From assembly GCA_029864945.1 (NCBI GenBank), contig JAOTSL010000140.1:1-8173 (forward strand): a stretch of 8,173 nt of DNA. The letters run 5' to 3'. Shown here in pieces: positions 6,920 through 8,173 of this stretch. The notes beneath the pieces were generated by a model. That model saw nothing but the letters and a program-made list of their open reading frames with translations, was not told where the DNA came from and made no database searches. Source of the DNA: Gammaproteobacteria bacterium. GTDB taxonomy: Bacteria; Pseudomonadota; Gammaproteobacteria; S012-40. The position numbers and the translations under genes were made by a program. Each line of letters begins with the position of its first letter. Within the stretch, counting starts at the first letter, position 1.

Positions 6920-7011
6920 GGTTTTTCGCTACCACTTTCCCTTTAAGAGTTAAGTAAAGCACGAAGTTTTACAGATGTCAAAATTTCGTCGCGTGTTTTA
7001 TACGAAAAACC
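6920..7011. repeat. 9-bp inverted repeat flanking the fleQ promoter
   Basis: GGTTTTTCG (6920-6928) and CGAAAAACC (7003-7011) are perfect reverse complements, with centres 83 bp apart. The predicted -10 and -35 of fleQ (6953-6981) sit centrally between them. This could be a pair of operator half-sites acting by looping, or a coincidence helped by the A/T runs. Confidence 0.35.
6953..6981 (-). promoter_or_regulatory. Sigma-70-type promoter of fleQ
   Basis: On the minus strand a perfect -35 TTGACA (6976-6981) is followed after exactly 17 bases by TTTACT (6953-6958; 4 of 6 to TATAAT). Transcription would begin near 6946, giving a leader of about 157 bases. A housekeeping promoter is consistent with fleQ heading the cascade, as in Pseudomonas. 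I saw no convincing Vfr/CRP site (TGTGA-N6-TCACA) next to it. A weaker alternative, TTGAGA-N18-TAAATA, lies closer to the start codon. Confidence 0.55.
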
Positions 7012-7120
7012 ATCAGAAAAACGAATAAAATACATAATCTTACAAATACCTCTCAATTACTCCACCAGACAAATCACTTCGTATATTGTTTAACCAGGGA
7101 AAAATAATCATCCAAAACCA

Positions 7121-7136
7121 CGGCATAAAAACTGCT
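7121..7136 (+). promoter_or_regulatory. Sigma-54 promoter of the divergent TPR gene
   Basis: CGGCATAAAAACTGCT has GG and GC separated by 10 bases and matches GGCA and TGCT of the consensus TGGCACG-N4-TTGCW. It closely resembles the fleS promoter: 18 of 21 bases agree from 7121 to 7141, including TCCACC downstream of the GC. Transcription should begin near 7147, 28 bases before the ATG, almost the same leader length as at fleS. Confidence 0.75.
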
Positions 7137-7174
7137 CCACCTAATACATTATTTCAACGAAATCATTTTTCCTC

Positions 7175-8173
7175 ATGCCTAACTCTATAGAATCAGCAGC
7201 AAAACTCTATGAATCAGGAAGGCTCGATGAGGCAGATTCTATTTGTCGCCAGATACTAAAAAAAGATCAGAATAATGCCACTGCTCTTCATTTGCGCGGC
7301 GTTATAGCTTATCAGTCAGCAAACTACTCTGCTGCAGTCACACTTTTGGGTGCAGCAAACAAATTATTAAAAAATAATATCTCCATTATGTTTGCATTAG
7401 CTGCAAGCCACGAAAACGTTCAACAATATGAACTAGCTATATCACTTTATCGAAAAATCTGTGATGTAAACCCAGAAAACAGACCTGCTCGAACACAACT
7501 AGCAAGCGCACTAGAAAAAAGTCATCAATATAAAAAAGCCCTTGCTGAATACGGTTTATTAAATAAAAAATTTGAAAATGACCCAGCCACAATTCTTGCG
7601 CTGTCACGTCTTTACGCTGGATCTGGCTGCGAATTGGAATCAAAAAGGTATGCGAAAAAATTATACGATCTCGCACCTGAAAATGCCGACATATGGAATG
7701 ATCTAGGTATCGTCTATAAAAATATCCACTGCACTATCGATGCAATCAACTGCTTTAACAAGTCATTATCAATTAATGAAAACCATATAAAAAGTAGACT
7801 AAACCTAGCTTCACTGTTGCAAGAGACAGGGCGAAACCTGAATGCAGCTATCAACTACCGTCACGTAATAAATTCAACAGGGACTAATTCAAACGAATTA
7901 TCTCGCGCATATTACAACCTTGCACTTATTTATCTTGGCGAAGGTGATTTTGCCGCAGGCTGGAAAAACTTAGTACATCGGCCTAAAAAATTCACTGACA
8001 TTCCTTCAATAACAAATTTGAATAACAAACGTTTACTCATTCTTGGAGAAGAAGGGCTCGGTGATGAGTTAACATTTCTACGCTTTATACCATTACTGAA
8101 AACCTACGGACCAATCATTGAGTATATTAGTAATCCAAAACTAATTCCTCTACTCGAACAAATTAAGAGCATT
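7175..8173 (+). CDS. TPR protein, glycosyltransferase-like C-terminal part (cut by window edge)
   Basis: The frame is open for 333 codons from the ATG at 7175 to the window end, with no stop. Residues 1 to about 265 form a series of roughly seven or eight TPR helix pairs; good examples are AAKLYESGRLDEADSICRQI (8-27), ENADIWNDLGIVYKN (169-183) and AYYNLALIYLGEGDFAAGW (245-263). TPR arrays are protein-interaction scaffolds. From about 285 the sequence changes to LLILGEEGLGDELTFLRFIP (287-306), which resembles the segment that follows the repeats in bacterial TPR-glycosyltransferase proteins (usual form GEQGLGD with FxRxLP). A role in flagellin glycosylation is therefore an inference from domain and position; the catalytic part is beyond the window. 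There is no signal peptide or membrane segment. No good Shine-Dalgarno precedes the ATG, but in-frame TAA at 7142 rules out a much longer protein. Transcription is probably sigma-54 dependent. Confidence 0.85.
   Translation, partial: MPNSIESAAKLYESGRLDEADSICRQILKKDQNNATALHLRGVIAYQSANYSAAVTLLGAANKLLKNNISIMFALAASHENVQQYELAISLYRKICDVNPENRPARTQLASALEKSHQYKKALAEYGLLNKKFENDPATILALSRLYAGSGCELESKRYAKKLYDLAPENADIWNDLGIVYKNIHCTIDAINCFNKSLSINENHIKSRLNLASLLQETGRNLNAAINYRHVINSTGTNSNELSRAYYNLALIYLGEGDFAAGWKNLVHRPKKFTDIPSITNLNNKRLLILGEEGLGDELTFLRFIPLLKTYGPIIEYISNPKLIPLLEQIKSI

Larger units (their letters stand above)
6868..7161. repeat. Cluster of seven ACGAA/TTCGT pentamers
   Basis: ACGAA reads on the plus strand at 6961, 7002, 7021 and 7157, and on the minus strand (TTCGT on plus) at 6868, 6985 and 7078. 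Each is followed by an A/T-rich run. In 294 bp fewer than one copy on the two strands together is expected from equal base frequencies. The copies surround both the fleQ promoter and the upstream side of the TPR promoter, so a dispersed binding motif is possible. No known regulator is assigned. Confidence 0.35.
6790..7174. other. Divergent control region between fleQ and the TPR gene
   Basis: These 385 bases hold no credible gene. They contain the fleQ ribosome site (6794-6800), a candidate IHF site and dyad (6844-6869), a sigma-70-like fleQ promoter (6953-6981) inside a 9-bp inverted repeat, a cluster of ACGAA pentamers, and the sigma-54 promoter of the divergent gene (7121-7136). No intrinsic terminator is seen. 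Confidence 0.8.

Noticed and set aside
6976..6990. FleQ box resembling GTCAATAAATTGAC near the fleQ -35
   Set aside because: GTCAAAATTTCGTC has only the left half in agreement; too weak to call.
6790..7174. A small gene or RNA gene in the divergent region
   Set aside because: No frame with a good start and ribosome site is visible, and nothing folds like a tRNA or known RNA; the region is explained by regulatory motifs.
7437..7676. Minus-strand open frame of 79 codons
   Set aside because: It lies entirely antisense to the TPR gene, shows no recognisable protein pattern, and the plus-strand frame has continuous TPR periodicity across it.

Overview
The window carries a flagellar regulatory and basal-body cluster on the minus strand. 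Read in transcription order, from high to low coordinates, it is fleQ, fleS, fleR, fliE, fliF and the first part of fliG. A divergent plus-strand gene for a tetratricopeptide-repeat (TPR) protein starts beyond fleQ and runs off the right end. The order fleQ-fleSR-fliEFG matches polar-flagellum loci of Pseudomonas and, as flrABC-fliEFG, of Vibrio. The proteins are gammaproteobacterial in type, and the DNA looks A+T-rich. This suggests a low-to-medium GC, probably aquatic or marine gammaproteobacterium, but the sequence alone does not fix the genus.

Layout: 1-304 is fliG (its N-terminal 101 codons); 314-2062 fliF (MS ring); 2063-2166 an unusually long, foldable gap; 2167-2499 fliE; 2517-3917 fleR (NtrC-type response regulator); 4000-5208 fleS (PAS-containing cytoplasmic histidine kinase); 5311-6789 fleQ (master sigma-54 activator); 6790-7174 a 385-bp divergent control region; and 7175 to the end a TPR protein whose C-terminal part resembles the TPR-glycosyltransferase family.

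How it works together, by family knowledge: FleQ with RpoN turns on fleSR, then FleS-FleR turns on later rod, hook and ring genes, while FliE, FliF and FliG build the MS-ring/rod junction and rotor. The sequence supports this cascade. A good sigma-54 promoter (GG-N10-GC) lies just ahead of fleS. A near copy, 18 of 21 bases the same, lies ahead of the divergent TPR gene, which places that gene in the same regulon. fleQ has its own sigma-70-like promoter (TTGACA-N17-TTTACT).

Main points for a second look: (1) the longest fleS reading frame begins inside its own sigma-54 promoter, so the real start is the GTG at 5208; (2) a 12-bp-stem hairpin spans the fleS transcription start and its Shine-Dalgarno, so transcript reading through from fleQ should have a masked fleS ribosome site while the sigma-54 transcript should not; (3) the TPR gene shares the fleS promoter signature; (4) fliF and fliG are in the same frame, separated by one TAG codon; (5) the divergent region holds seven copies of ACGAA, a 9-bp inverted repeat around the fleQ promoter and a match to the IHF consensus. 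I see no RNA gene, insertion sequence, CRISPR array or defence system.
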